Of a DNA stretch of 57,098 nucleotides, positions 27,794 through 37,320 are shown piece by piece; positions within the stretch are counted from its first letter, which is position 1; the number at the start of each line of letters is the position of its first letter. The position numbers and the translations under genes were made by a program. Origin of the DNA: Cereibacter changlensis JA139 (lineage in GTDB: Bacteria > Pseudomonadota > Alphaproteobacteria > Rhodobacterales > Rhodobacteraceae); NCBI RefSeq assembly GCF_003034985.1, contig NZ_PZKG01000014.1:1-57098 (forward strand). The letters run 5' to 3'. The notes under the pieces were generated by a model that saw only the letters and a program-made list of their open reading frames with translations, searched no databases and had not been told where the DNA came from.

Positions 27794-28210
27794 TCAGCCG
27801 AGCGCCAGCACCATGTCGCGATGCGGGATGCCGGCGTCGATATATTCCGGGCCCAGAGCGGTGAAGCCGAGCTTCTCGTAGAAGCCGAGCGCATGGGTCT
27901 GGGCGCCGAGCTTGGCCTGACGCACCCCGGGGATGCGGCGCAGTTCCGCCACCGCCGCGCGGATCAGCGCCGCGCCGAGCCCGGCGCCGCGCTGCTCGGC
28001 CAGCACGCAGACCCGGCCGATCTTGCCGGTCTCGCCGCGGACCAGCAGGCGGGCCGAGCCGACCGGGCGGCCCTCGACCTCGGCCAGCAGGTGGATAGCC
28101 TCGTCGTCGAGTTCGTCGATCTCGTCGGCCTCGGGCACGCCCTGTTCCTCGATGAAGACGATGCGGCGCAGGGCGCGGCAGGCGGCGATGTCGGTGGTGA
28201 CGGAGATCAT
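27794..28210 (-). CDS. GNAT family N-acetyltransferase
   Basis: A 138-residue acetyltransferase. The acetyl-CoA-binding signature is [21 protein letters not shown] (motif A), followed by [34 protein letters not shown] (motif B). The N-terminus [29 protein letters not shown] is typical of a small alphaproteobacterial GNAT group. The substrate is unknown. The ATG at 28210 overlaps the dapE stop by 4 bp, so it is the last gene of the dapD-DUF421-small protein-dapE-GNAT direction of reading. Confidence 0.88.
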   Translation of the reverse strand: MISVTTDIAACRALRRIVFIEEQGVPEADEIDELDDEAIHLLAEVEGRPVGSARLLVRGETGKIGRVCVLAEQRGAGLGAALIRAAVAELRRIPGVRQAKLGAQTHALGFYEKLGFTALGPEYIDAGIPHRDMVLALG

Positions 28211-29355
28211 GCGAAATAGTCCCGCAGGACGCGGCCATAGATCGCCTTCAGGGCCACGATCTGCGCCACCTCCACCCGCTCGTCCACCGCATGCATGGTC
28301 TTGCCGACGAGGCCGAATTCCACCACCGGGCAATGGTTCTTCACAAAGCGTGCGTCGGAGGTGCCGCCCGAGGTCGAGGGCACGGGGCGAATGCCGGTCT
28401 CGGCCTCCACCGCATCGGCGATGAGGTCGGAAAAGCTGCCGGGCGGCGTGAGGAAGCTGTCGCCGCTCACCACCACCTTGAGCGTGATCTCCACCCCGGT
28501 CTCGGCCTGCACCTTCGCGGCCTCGGCGGCGAGCCAGTCGCTCAGGCTCTGGCCCGAGTGCAGGTCGTTGAAGCGGATGTTCACCGTGCCGCGGCAGAGC
28601 GCCGGGATCACATTGGTCGCCGGGTTGCCGGTATCGACCGTGGTGATCGCCAGCGTCGAGGCGTCGAAATGCTCGCTGCCCTCGTCGAGCACATGGGTGT
28701 CGAGCCGGTCCATCAGCCGGCAGAGCGCCGCGACCGGATTCTTGGCGCGATGCGGATAGGCCGAATGGCCCTGCACGCCGCGCGCGGTGACATGCGCGGT
28801 GAGCGAGCCGCGCCGACCGATCTTCATCATCTCGCCCAACCGCTCGGGCGAGGTCGGCTCGCCCACGAGGCAGACCGCCATCGCCTCGCCCTCTGCCGCC
28901 ATCCAGTCGAGGATCGCCTGCGTTCCATCGACAGAGGCACCCTCCTCGTCGCCGGTGATGGTCAGGATCACCGCGCCGTCGGGCGGGGTCTCGCGCACGA
29001 AATCCACCGCCGCGGCGGCAAAGGCGGCGACGCCCGATTTCATGTCGGTGGCGCCGCGGCCCCAGAGATAGCCGCCCTCGATCTCGGCGCCGAAGGGGTC
29101 ATGGGTCCAGGCGGCGGCATCGCCGACCGGGACGACATCGGTATGGCCGTTGAAGCCGAACGACCGGTTCGCCCCGCGCCGCCCCCAGCGGGCAAAGAGG
29201 TTCGGCACCCCGTTGCGGTCCACCCGGGTGCAGTCGAAGCCCGCCCCGGAAAGCAGCCCCTCCAGCAACACCAGCGCCCCGCCCTCCTCGGGCGTGACGG
29301 AGGGGCAACGCACCAGAGCGGCGGTCAGGGCGACGGGATCGACGGGAGACGGCAT
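28207..29355 (-). CDS. dapE: Succinyl-diaminopimelate desuccinylase
   Basis: A 382-residue M20-family zinc hydrolase that makes LL-diaminopimelate from N-succinyl-LL-DAP. The metal ligands H71 and D73 sit in [12 protein letters not shown], the bridging Asp in [14 protein letters not shown] and the Glu pair in [12 protein letters not shown]. The dimerisation domain has [27 protein letters not shown], and the C-terminal His is in [18 protein letters not shown]. Length and spacing are normal. dapD, which makes the upstream succinylated intermediate, lies 1.2 kb away on the same strand. Confidence 0.96.
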   Translation of the reverse strand: MPSPVDPVALTAALVRCPSVTPEEGGALVLLEGLLSGAGFDCTRVDRNGVPNLFARWGRRGANRSFGFNGHTDVVPVGDAAAWTHDPFGAEIEGGYLWGRGATDMKSGVAAFAAAAVDFVRETPPDGAVILTITGDEEGASVDGTQAILDWMAAEGEAMAVCLVGEPTSPERLGEMMKIGRRGSLTAHVTARGVQGHSAYPHRAKNPVAALCRLMDRLDTHVLDEGSEHFDASTLAITTVDTGNPATNVIPALCRGTVNIRFNDLHSGQSLSDWLAAEAAKVQAETGVEITLKVVVSGDSFLTPPGSFSDLIADAVEAETGIRPVPSTSGGTSDARFVKNHCPVVEFGLVGKTMHAVDERVEVAQIVALKAIYGRVLRDYFA

Positions 29356-29377
29356 CGGCAGGTCCTTGGCGTGGGGA

Positions 29378-29716
29378 TCAATCGTAGAACGGCGTCATCT
29401 GCGCCACGACGACCGAGTTCTCGGCGAGGGCGCGCTGCATCAGCGCGCGCTCCTCGGCGTCGATCTCCTCGCCCGCCTCCAGCCGCTCCTCGAGCGTGCC
29501 GTAGCCCGACACGTCGAGCGGCGCCATGTCGGCGGTCTTCAGCAGCGCCACCGTCTCGCGCACGGCCTCGGCCTCGTCGACGCCGGTGGCATAGCACATC
29601 AGCGCGGCGCCCGTGGCGTCCTTGGGCAGGCCGTCATTCGGTCTGCGGCCCACCTCGATCACGAGGGTATAGACCTGCTGCGGGCGCTTGATCTTCTCGG
29701 GCTGATCCTCGGTCAT
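29378..29716 (-). CDS. Conserved small protein of unknown function
   Basis: A 112-residue soluble, acidic protein with no signal peptide. The sequence ([67 protein letters not shown], then [25 protein letters not shown]) looks like a compact alpha/beta domain with a ferredoxin-like pattern; I recognise no family function. The start at 29716 has GGAGCC just upstream. Its first 83 bp overlap the 3' end of the DUF421 gene in another frame, so the two are probably translationally coupled. It lies 22 bp before dapE. Confidence 0.72.
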   Translation of the reverse strand: MTEDQPEKIKRPQQVYTLVIEVGRRPNDGLPKDATGAALMCYATGVDEAEAVRETVALLKTADMAPLDVSGYGTLEERLEAGEEIDAEERALMQRALAENSVVVAQMTPFYD

Positions 29717-30446
29717 CTGACGGCTCCGTTCCTGTCGCCTCCCGTTCGCGCGTTTTTTCCTGCGGTGCAAGCGAAAGCCGCGCGCGGTTGGTGTCTTTGC
29801 AGAAGGGACAGGGCTCGCCCTCGGTGGCCGGGTCGAGCCAGGCGCCGCAGTTGCGACAACAGGCGGGCTGGGCCAGTACCGAAGGCATGGGCGGCGTGAT
29901 CTCGAAGGGCGGCACGATGGACAGGCCCGGGCAGACCGGGTCGTTGCGGAAGACCGAGAGATGGCCGCTGGCTTCCAGATAGGCGCGGCGCACCTGGCCG
30001 AGGTTCTCGATCCCCTCCAGCCGCAGCATCTCCTTCAGCTCGATCGGCCCGATCTTGCGCTCGGTCAGGCCGGGCATCAGGATGCGCCCGTCGCGCATGA
30101 TCTCGACCGGAACCCCGTCGACGATGCGCTTCACCGGCTGGTAATGCCGGATCAGCACGTCGATCAGCTTGTCGAGCGTCACCACCACGGTGATGACCAC
30201 CATCGCATGCAGCAGCGGCACATCCGGGTAGAACAGCGCATCCCCCACCGCCGAGCCGAGCGCGATGACGAGGAGGAACTCGACGATCGACAGCTGCGCC
30301 ACGCTGCGCCCACCGACCCAGCGCAACAGCATGAGCGTGTAGCTGTAGATGACGAGAGTGCGGAAGACGATTTCCAGAAGGAACAGCGGCGGCTCGTCGC
30401 CGAGGAACATCCGCGCGAGGTCGAAGGGAACGACGGGATCTTCCAT
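29634..30446 (-). CDS. DUF421 (YetF-like) membrane protein with C-terminal zinc ribbon
   Basis: A 270-residue protein. Three membrane helices lie in the first ~105 residues (LFLLEIVFRTLVIYSYTLMLLRWVG, IVEFLLVIALGSAVGDALFY and HAMVVITVVVTLDKLIDVLI), followed by the DUF421/YetF cytoplasmic domain (VKRIVDGVPVEIMRDGRILMPGLTERKIGPIELKEMLRLEGIENLGQVRRAYLEASGHLSV). A CRNC..CPFC zinc-ribbon knuckle pair follows near residue 210, then a charged, low-complexity tail that overlaps the next gene by 83 bp. Family function is poorly known. The start at 30446 (MEDPVVPFDLARMFLG) is preferred over 30464. Confidence 0.85.
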   Translation of the reverse strand: MEDPVVPFDLARMFLGDEPPLFLLEIVFRTLVIYSYTLMLLRWVGGRSVAQLSIVEFLLVIALGSAVGDALFYPDVPLLHAMVVITVVVTLDKLIDVLIRHYQPVKRIVDGVPVEIMRDGRILMPGLTERKIGPIELKEMLRLEGIENLGQVRRAYLEASGHLSVFRNDPVCPGLSIVPPFEITPPMPSVLAQPACCRNCGAWLDPATEGEPCPFCKDTNRARLSLAPQEKTREREATGTEPSDDRGSAREDQAPAAGLYPRDRGGPQTE

Positions 30447-30502
30447 GCAACGCACACTCCGCAAACAGGCGCGGCACCCGGCGCCGCGCCCTCGGAAACG
30501 CC

Positions 30503-30517
30503 CCGCCCCGGGGGCGG
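30503..30517 (-). terminator. GC hairpin downstream of dapD
   Basis: CCGCCC and GGGCGG form a 6-bp stem with a 3-base loop, 22 bp after the dapD stop on the reverse strand and 57 bp before the DUF421 start. It is a weak candidate terminator or attenuator between the two genes, without a clear T-run. Confidence 0.3.
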
Positions 30518-30538
30518 TTCCGCCGGGTCAGGAGCGCG

Positions 30539-31378
<840 letters not shown>

Positions 31379-31469
31379 GGCGGCGTCCTTTTTCATGGTC
31401 TTGTCCGGTCAAGGGCTATAAACCGTGGGGTCACCTCCCGCAATCCGCCCAAGGTCGGCAAGGAAGCTC

Positions 31470-32294
31470 ATGAAAGACGAACCCCGCAGCCATCCGTTCC
31501 GCGACTCGACCGAGGATCTGGAAACCACGCACCGGATTCCCGACACGCCGCAGAGCCGCGCCCCGGCCTACCGGCTGGCCTATGCCGATCTCGACTTCCT
31601 GATGCGAGACGACCTGAGGCCGGTGCGGCTGCAGCTGGAGCTGATGAAGCCGCAGATCGTGATGGACGAGCGCGGCATCGCCTCGACCATCGTGCTGTTC
31701 GGCGGCGCGCGCATCCCCGATCCCGCGCACAAGGAGACGGCGAAGACCCCGGTGCTGGCGGAGCTGTCGCATTATTACGAGGAGGCGCGGCGCTTTTCCC
31801 GGGTGATGACCGAGCGCAGCATGGAGAGCTATGGCCGCGAGAACGTCATCGTCACCGGCGGCGGTCCGGGGGTGATGGAGGCGGGCAACCGCGGCGCCAA
31901 CGAGGCGGGCGGGCAGTCCATCGGGCTCAACATCGTGCTGCCGCACGAGCAGGCGCCCAACGCCTATGTCACGCCGGACCTGTCGTTCAACTTCCACTAT
32001 TTCGCGATCCGCAAGATGCATTTCCTGATGCGGGCCAGGGCGGTCGTGGTCTTCCCCGGCGGCTTCGGCACGCTGGACGAGATGTTCGAGAGCCTGACGC
32101 TGATCCAGACCAAGCGGATGAAGCCGATCCCCTTCCTGCTGTTCGGCCGGGCCTTCTGGGAAAAGATCATCAACTGGGAGGCGCTGGCCGAAGCCGGCAC
32201 CATCTCGCGCGAGGATCTGCGGCTGTTCCGCTTCGTGGAAACGGCGGAAGAGGCGGTGGCGGCGATCGACGGCTGGCCCGATCCGGGGTGTTGA
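31470..32294 (+). CDS. LOG-family Rossmann-fold protein (TIGR00730-like)
   Basis: A 274-residue protein of the lysine-decarboxylase-like/LOG group. The nucleotide-binding signature PGGFGTLDEMFE is present, with IVTGGGPGVMEAGNRGANEAGG before it and FGRAFWEKIINW after. LOG proteins release free cytokinin bases from nucleotide monophosphates or, in bacteria, act as AMP/IMP nucleosidases. The longer N-terminal extension (residues 1-80) matches the larger bacterial subgroup. The start at 31470 has AGGAAG just upstream. It is divergent from dapD, and a repeat cluster begins 50 bp downstream. Confidence 0.9.
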   Translation: MKDEPRSHPFRDSTEDLETTHRIPDTPQSRAPAYRLAYADLDFLMRDDLRPVRLQLELMKPQIVMDERGIASTIVLFGGARIPDPAHKETAKTPVLAELSHYYEEARRFSRVMTERSMESYGRENVIVTGGGPGVMEAGNRGANEAGGQSIGLNIVLPHEQAPNAYVTPDLSFNFHYFAIRKMHFLMRARAVVVFPGGFGTLDEMFESLTLIQTKRMKPIPFLLFGRAFWEKIINWEALAEAGTISREDLRLFRFVETAEEAVAAIDGWPDPGC

Positions 32295-32343
32295 GGGAAG
32301 GGCTCGGGTGTCGGCGGCGTTTCCGGGACGGGCGCGATGAAGG

Positions 32344-32635
32344 CGCGGGGTGGAACCCCACCCCGCGGCGTGGAGGGTGATCCGGTGTTGGGGGCGTCCC
32401 GATGGTGCGCAATGAATGCGCACCCTACGAGGCGTGGCACAGGTGAGGTGGAACCCCACCCTATGAAGACCGTGGGCCCCGTCCCCGCCCACATGCCACC
32501 AAGCGCTCCGCGTAGGGTGGGGTTTCACCCCACCTTCCCCGCGACACCGCAGGGTGCGCATTCATTGCGCACCGAACTCCACGCACGTTCAATTGCCTCC
32601 GCCCCCGTCCCCGTAGGGTGGGGTTCCACCTCACC
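32344..32635. repeat. Cluster of interleaved palindromic repeats
   Basis: The 336-bp gap after the LOG gene is filled by two short palindrome types. Type A (stem GGTGCGCA / TGCGCACC, loop ATGAA, then CCTAC): 32404-32428, and an exact inverted 23-bp copy at 32551-32573. Type B (stem GTGGGG or GGTGG with AACC/TTTCA loops): 32344-32367 (10-bp perfect stem), 32442-32464, 32512-32534 and 32613-32635. The 32442 and 32613 copies are exact inverses over 22 bp. The last copy contains the stop codon of the downstream ycaQ-like gene. Type A recurs at 37 and 53.5 kb. These resemble REP/MITE-like elements; no transposase is present here. Confidence 0.85.
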
Positions 32636-33839
32636 CCATCGTCTCCCGCATCCACCCCGCCTCGAACCCGACCCGTTCGCACCCGGCGAACCGCGCCATC
32701 CGCTCCAGCTCCGCCTCGAGCCGCGCCATCCTTCCCGTCCCGAACCGCACCCCCGGCTCCGGCCAGAGGGCCTTCACCTGCAGCACCCCCTGGTCGCGGA
32801 AGGCCTTCATGTCGATCCGCCCGACCAGCCGCGCGCCTTCCAGCAGCGGGAAGACGTAATAGCCGTAGGTCCGCTTCGGCTCGGGCACGAAGACCTCGAT
32901 CCGGTAGCGGAAGCCGAAGAGCCGCTCGGCGCGGTTGCGGTCGCGCAGCGCCGGGTCGAAGGGCGAGAGGATGCGCAGCCGGGCCGGCGGTTCAGGGGCG
33001 GCGGCGGCGCGCTCCATGAGATCGGGCCGGGCGAAGCTGCGACGGGGCGCGCCGTCGGCGCCCTCGATCCGCGCCTCGATGATCTCGCCCCGCGCCAGCG
33101 CCGCGTGGCACCAGTCGCGCGCGTCCTGCGGGGCGACGGTGGCCCAGAAGGCGGCGATCTCGCCCGAGGTGGCGAAGCCCAGCCGGTCGAGCGCAGTGTT
33201 GCAGGCCCAGTCGATCGTCTCCTCCGGCGCCGGATGCCACGCCAGAACTTCCGGGGGCATCACCCGCTCGGTCAGGTCATAGACCTTCTGGAAGCCGGCG
33301 CGATGGCAGACCGAGATCTCGCCCACCCGCCACAGATATTCCAGCGCCGCCTTCGACGGATGCCAGTCCCACCAGCCGCCGGCGCCGCGCGCCTCGCCCT
33401 CGCCGACCTCGGCCGCCGAGACCGGGCCGTGATCGGCGATGCGCTGGCGCACCGCGTCGAACTGGGTCTCGAAACCGTCGCGCTGCCAGCCGCGCCAGCG
33501 CTCCAAGAGGCGCGGGCGGTCGCGGGCGAAGCGCATCCGCCAATGCGGGAAGAACTCGGTCGGGATCAGCGATGCGTCATGGGTCCAATGCTCGAAGAGC
33601 CAGCGGCGCCGGTCCAGAAGCGGCGAGAGCGCCTCCTGCCGGTAACTCTGCCGCCGGGCGAAGAGGATCATGTGATGCGCCCGCGCGACGGTCGAGATCG
33701 AGTCGAGCTGTACGAAGCCCAGCCGCCGGATCAGCGCCAGCAGATCGGGCCCGCGCGCCGGGCCGGTCGGCGGCTCGGCCAGCGCGTGCAGGTCGAGGAA
33801 CAGGCGGCGCGCGGCGGGGTTGGGCAGGAGCACTGTCAT
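32631..33839 (-). CDS. YcaQ/AlkZ-like DNA glycosylase (winged-helix HTH_42 family)
   Basis: A 402-residue member of the HTH_42 superfamily, which excises bulky or crosslinked alkyl bases from DNA. The catalytic QxD motif of the YcaQ (AlkZ-like) branch is visible as Q44-L45-D46 in LGFVQLDSISTVARAHHMILFAR. ARAHHMILFARRQSYR, WEHW-like FEHWTHDASLIP and RILSPFDPALRDRNRAERLFGFRYRIEVFVPEPKRTYGYYVFPLLEG are diagnostic blocks. It may repair interstrand crosslinks. The TGA stop lies inside a palindromic repeat (32613-32635), so the last residues may have been reset by the repeat. Confidence 0.88.
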   Translation of the reverse strand: MTVLLPNPAARRLFLDLHALAEPPTGPARGPDLLALIRRLGFVQLDSISTVARAHHMILFARRQSYRQEALSPLLDRRRWLFEHWTHDASLIPTEFFPHWRMRFARDRPRLLERWRGWQRDGFETQFDAVRQRIADHGPVSAAEVGEGEARGAGGWWDWHPSKAALEYLWRVGEISVCHRAGFQKVYDLTERVMPPEVLAWHPAPEETIDWACNTALDRLGFATSGEIAAFWATVAPQDARDWCHAALARGEIIEARIEGADGAPRRSFARPDLMERAAAAPEPPARLRILSPFDPALRDRNRAERLFGFRYRIEVFVPEPKRTYGYYVFPLLEGARLVGRIDMKAFRDQGVLQVKALWPEPGVRFGTGRMARLEAELERMARFAGCERVGFEAGWMRETMG

Positions 33840-33925
33840 GCAGAAGGGGTAACAGGGTGAGAAAACCCGTCAAGCTGCCGCGCGTTCCGGCTTTTCCCGC
33901 TGCACGCCGCGCGATATAGGGCCGC

Positions 33926-35026
33926 ATGCGCCAGACCCTGACCGAGATCTACGACGCCCGCATCAAAGCCGGAACCCTGCGCCCCGATCCGGCCCAGCAC
34001 GCGGTGCTGGCCGATCTGGAGGTGCTGCGCGACTGGCTGGAGGCCAACCCCGAGCGGAAGCGCGGGTTGTTCGGCCTGTTCTCCAAGCCGCCGCAGCCGC
34101 CGAAGGGGCTCTATCTCTGGGGCGGGGTCGGGCGCGGCAAGTCGATGCTGATGGATCTCTTCGTCAATGCGGTGGACATTCCGGTCAAGCGGCGGGTGCA
34201 TTTCCATGCCTTCATGCAGGAGATGCAGCGCGGCATGCACGAGGCGCGCAAGCGCGGCGTCGAGGATGCGCTGCAGCCGGTGGCCGATGCGGTGGCGGCG
34301 GAGGTGCGGCTTCTGGCCTTCGACGAGATGCAGATCACCGACATCACCGATGCGATGATCGTGGGGCGGCTGTTCGAGAAGCTGTTCGCGGCGGGGGTGG
34401 TGATCGTCACCACCTCGAACCGCCCGCCGGAAGGGCTCTACGAGAACGGGCTGAACCGCGAGGTCTTCCTGCCCTTCATCGATCTTCTGCGCGATCACCT
34501 CGTCGTGCGTCCGCTGGAGAGCCCGACCGATTACCGCCAGCACCGGCTGGCCGGGGCGCAGGTGTATTTCCACCCGGCGGTGCGGGCCAAGACGCTGATC
34601 GCCGGCATCTGGACCGATCTGACCGGCGGTTCGAAGGGCGCGCCCTTGGTGCTGCCGGTGAACGGGCGCACGGTGGAGCTGCCCTGTTTTGCCAACGGCG
34701 TCGGTCGCGCGACCTTCTGGGATCTCTGCGCGAGGCCGCTCGGCCCCGCAGATTTCCTTGCCATCGCCGAGGCGGTGCGGGTGCTGATCCTCGAGGACAT
34801 CCCGCGGCTGTCGCAGGAGAATTACAACGAGGCCAAGCGCTTCGTCACGCTGATCGACGCGCTCTACGAGGCGAAGGTGCGGCTGATCGCCTCCGCCGCC
34901 GACGAGCCGGAGCGGCTTTATATCGAGGGCAGCGGCAGTTTCGAGTTCGCCCGCACCGCGAGCCGCCTGCGCGAGATGCAGGCGGCGGACTGGGGTCAGG
35001 CCGAGACGAACGCCGACCGGGCATAG
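33926..35026 (+). CDS. zapE: Cell division protein ZapE (AFG1-like ATPase)
   Basis: A 366-residue P-loop ATPase. The Walker A motif is GGVGRGKSMLMD (about residues 66-77), Walker B is LLAFDEMQITD and the sensor-1 segment is VIVTTSNRPPEGLYENGLNREVFLPFI. The RRVHFHAFM and SQENYNEAKRFVTLIDALYE blocks complete the AFG1/ZapE signature. In E. coli ZapE associates with the Z ring during constriction under stress. The 3' end overlaps the convergent serB gene by 31 bp. It is divergent from the ycaQ-like gene. Confidence 0.93.
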   Translation: MRQTLTEIYDARIKAGTLRPDPAQHAVLADLEVLRDWLEANPERKRGLFGLFSKPPQPPKGLYLWGGVGRGKSMLMDLFVNAVDIPVKRRVHFHAFMQEMQRGMHEARKRGVEDALQPVADAVAAEVRLLAFDEMQITDITDAMIVGRLFEKLFAAGVVIVTTSNRPPEGLYENGLNREVFLPFIDLLRDHLVVRPLESPTDYRQHRLAGAQVYFHPAVRAKTLIAGIWTDLTGGSKGAPLVLPVNGRTVELPCFANGVGRATFWDLCARPLGPADFLAIAEAVRVLILEDIPRLSQENYNEAKRFVTLIDALYEAKVRLIASAADEPERLYIEGSGSFEFARTASRLREMQAADWGQAETNADRA

Positions 35027-35874
35027 CCCTGCACGTAGAGCAGCGCCGTCAAGTCGCCGTGGTTGATGCGGATATCGCATTCCGCCGCCACCACGGGCTT
35101 GGCATGCAGGGCCACCCCGGCCCCGGCGCGCTTCAGCATGCCGAGATCGTTCGCCCCGTCGCCCACCGCCATCGCCTCGGTCACCGCGATGCCCAGCCGG
35201 GCGCAAAGCTCCTCCAGCGTCGCAAGCTTGGCCTCGCGCCCGAGGATCGGCTCGGCCACCCGGCCCGTGAGCTGCCCGCCCTCGGCCAAGAGCGTATTGG
35301 CGCGATGCTCGTCGAAGCCGAGCCCCGCCGCGACGCGGGTGGTGAAATCGGTGAACCCGCCCGACACCAGCGCCGCATAGCCGCCATTGGCCCGCATCGT
35401 CGCCACCAGAGCGCGCCCGCCCGGCATATAGGTGATGCGGTTCGTGAACACCCGTTCGATAACCTCGACCGACAGCCCGCGCAGCAACCCGACGCGCTCG
35501 CGCAGCGCCGCCTCGAAGTCGAGCTCGCCGTTCATCGCCCGGGCGGTGATACCCGCGACATAGGCGCCGACGCCCGCCTCGTCGGCCAGCTCGTCGATGC
35601 ATTCCTGCTGGATCATCGTCGAATCCATGTCGGCCAAGAGCAGCCGCTTGCGCCGCCCCTCGGCCTTCTGCACCACCAGATCGACCTTCAGCGCCTGCAT
35701 CTCGGCCCAGACATCCCAGAGGTTCGCCGGGCAATCCTCCAGCGGAAACTCCGCCGCGACGCCGGGATCGAGCCAGAGGGCATCGCCGCCGCCCCAGGCA
35801 TTGCGCAGCGCCTCCACCGTGGCGCGGTCGAGCGCCGGAGAGGCGGGGTCGGTCAAGAGGGTCGCTACATACAT
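34996..35874 (-). CDS. serB: Phosphoserine phosphatase
   Basis: A 292-residue HAD phosphatase performing the last step of serine synthesis. The nucleophile motif is DMDSTMIQQE (about 90-99), followed by LVSGGFTDFT and the acidic motif VGDGANDLGMLKRAGAGVALHAKP. The N-terminal ~80 residues are a regulatory-looking domain seen in longer bacterial SerB proteins. The start at 35874 (MYVATLL) is chosen over 35892. It is divergent from serC, so all three serine genes cluster here: serB on one strand, serC and serA on the other. Confidence 0.94.
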   Translation of the reverse strand: MYVATLLTDPASPALDRATVEALRNAWGGGDALWLDPGVAAEFPLEDCPANLWDVWAEMQALKVDLVVQKAEGRRKRLLLADMDSTMIQQECIDELADEAGVGAYVAGITARAMNGELDFEAALRERVGLLRGLSVEVIERVFTNRITYMPGGRALVATMRANGGYAALVSGGFTDFTTRVAAGLGFDEHRANTLLAEGGQLTGRVAEPILGREAKLATLEELCARLGIAVTEAMAVGDGANDLGMLKRAGAGVALHAKPVVAAECDIRINHGDLTALLYVQGYARSAFVSA

Positions 35875-35982
35875 CGGGGGTCCACCATGCAAGGGCTGCC
35901 ATCGCGCGGCTGCGTCGTTTTGGCCGCATGAAGCGGCGCTTTACGGCAATTTCTTTCCTTGCGCCAGAGAGCAACCCCCGAT

Positions 35983-36038
35983 AGACCCGACGGCGGGACA
36001 CCCCTCCCCAACGGGGGGCATTTATCTGGAAGGATACC
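35983..36038 (+). ncRNA. serC leader-type RNA element
   Basis: The bases just before serC fold into two adjacent hairpins: CCCG-ACGG-CGGG (35986-35997) and CTCCCC-AAC-GGGGGG (36004-36009 with 36013-36018), followed by CATTTATCTGGAAGGATACC and the ATG. A two-hairpin serC motif upstream of serC is known in alphaproteobacteria as a candidate cis-regulatory leader, and this arrangement fits it from memory. The ribosome-binding site lies right after the second hairpin. The ligand is not known. Confidence 0.55.
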
Positions 36039-37193
36039 ATGTCTGATCTGCAGACCCCGGCCACGCGGCCGGCCAATCCGCGCTTTTCTTCTGGCCCTTG
36101 CGCCAAGATCCCCGCCTATTCGCTGGACATGCTCGCCGACGCGCCCTTGGGCCGCTCGCACCGTGCCGCCGTGGGCAAGGCCAAGCTGAAACGGGCCATC
36201 GACCAGACGCGCGAGATCCTCGGCGTTCCGGCCGACTACCGCATCGGCATCGTGCCGGGGTCGGATACCGGCGCGGTGGAGATGGCGATGTGGTCGCTGC
36301 TGGGCGCCCGCCCGGTCGAGATGCTGGCATGGGAATCCTTCGGCGAGGGCTGGGTCACCGATGTGGTGAAACAGCTGAAGCTCGACGCCAAAGTGACCAA
36401 GGCGCCCTATGGCGAGGTGGTCGATTTCGCCACGGTCGATTTCGACAAGGACGTGGTCTTCACCTGGAACGGCACGACCTCGGGCGTGCGGGTGCCGAAT
36501 GGCGACGCGATCCCGGCGGATCGCGCGGGTCTGACGATCTGCGACGCCACCTCGGCGGCGTTTGCGATGGAGCTGCCCTGGGACAAGCTCGATGTCGTCA
36601 CCTTCTCCTGGCAGAAGGTGCTGGGCGGCGAGGGCGCGCATGGCATGCTGATCCTGAGCCCCCGCGCGGTGGAGCGGCTGGAAAGCTATGTTCCCGCCTG
36701 GCCGCTGCCGAAGATCTTCCGGCTGACCGCGAAGGGCAAGCTGATCGAGGGCATTTTCCAGGGCGAGACGATCAACACGCCGTCGATGCTGGCGGTGGAG
36801 GATTACCTCGTGGCGCTCGACTGGGCGCAGAGCATCGGCGGGCTGAAGGGCCTCGTCGCCCGGGCCGAGGCCAATGCCAGGGTGGTGGCCGAGTTCGTGG
36901 CGCAGAACGACTGGATCGCCAATCTGGCGGTGCGGCCCGAGATCGCCTCGACCACCTCTGTCTGCCTGAAGTTCACCGATCCGCGCATCACCGACGGGGC
37001 GGCCTTCGCTAAGGGCGTGGCCAAACGGCTGGAAAGCCAAGGGGTTGCCTTGGACGTGGGCGCCTATCGCGACGCGCCTCCGGGGCTCCGGATCTGGTGC
37101 GGATCGACGGTCGAGACCGCCGATGTCGCGGCGCTGATGCCCTGGATCGACTGGGCCTTCCGCGCCGAGATCGCGGCGCTTCAGGCGGCGTGA
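36039..37193 (+). CDS. serC: Phosphoserine aminotransferase
   Basis: A 384-residue PLP enzyme converting 3-phosphohydroxypyruvate to phosphoserine. The N-terminus ([34 protein letters not shown]) and the PLP-lysine segment [24 protein letters not shown] mark the alphaproteobacterial subtype of SerC, with [15 protein letters not shown] before it. It is expected to act in the cytoplasm, and also in vitamin B6 synthesis in some bacteria. The gap to serA contains a perfect long inverted repeat. GAAGGA precedes the ATG. Confidence 0.96.
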   Translation: MSDLQTPATRPANPRFSSGPCAKIPAYSLDMLADAPLGRSHRAAVGKAKLKRAIDQTREILGVPADYRIGIVPGSDTGAVEMAMWSLLGARPVEMLAWESFGEGWVTDVVKQLKLDAKVTKAPYGEVVDFATVDFDKDVVFTWNGTTSGVRVPNGDAIPADRAGLTICDATSAAFAMELPWDKLDVVTFSWQKVLGGEGAHGMLILSPRAVERLESYVPAWPLPKIFRLTAKGKLIEGIFQGETINTPSMLAVEDYLVALDWAQSIGGLKGLVARAEANARVVAEFVAQNDWIANLAVRPEIASTTSVCLKFTDPRITDGAAFAKGVAKRLESQGVALDVGAYRDAPPGLRIWCGSTVETADVAALMPWIDWAFRAEIAALQAA

Positions 37194-37201
37194 GCGCCAG
37201 G

Positions 37202-37289
37202 GGTGCGCAATGAATGCGCACCCTACCGTTGGACGGTCACCGTCCCGCCAAACCCCAGACTCCCGTAGGGTGCGCATTCATTGCGCACC
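37202..37289. repeat. Perfect 25-bp inverted repeat pair between serC and serA
   Basis: The type A palindrome at 37202-37226 and its exact reverse complement at 37265-37289 are separated by 38 bases that contain a third small hairpin (GGACGG 37231-37236 with CCGTCC 37240-37245). As RNA each copy can fold alone (8-bp stem, ATGAA or TTCAT loop), or the pair can form one 25-bp stem. The same unit occurs at 32.4, 32.55 and 53.5 kb. It separates the two genes of the serine operon. Confidence 0.9.
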
Positions 37290-37320
37290 GTCCCGCCCCA
37301 TCCTCTGAAGGACCGCATCC

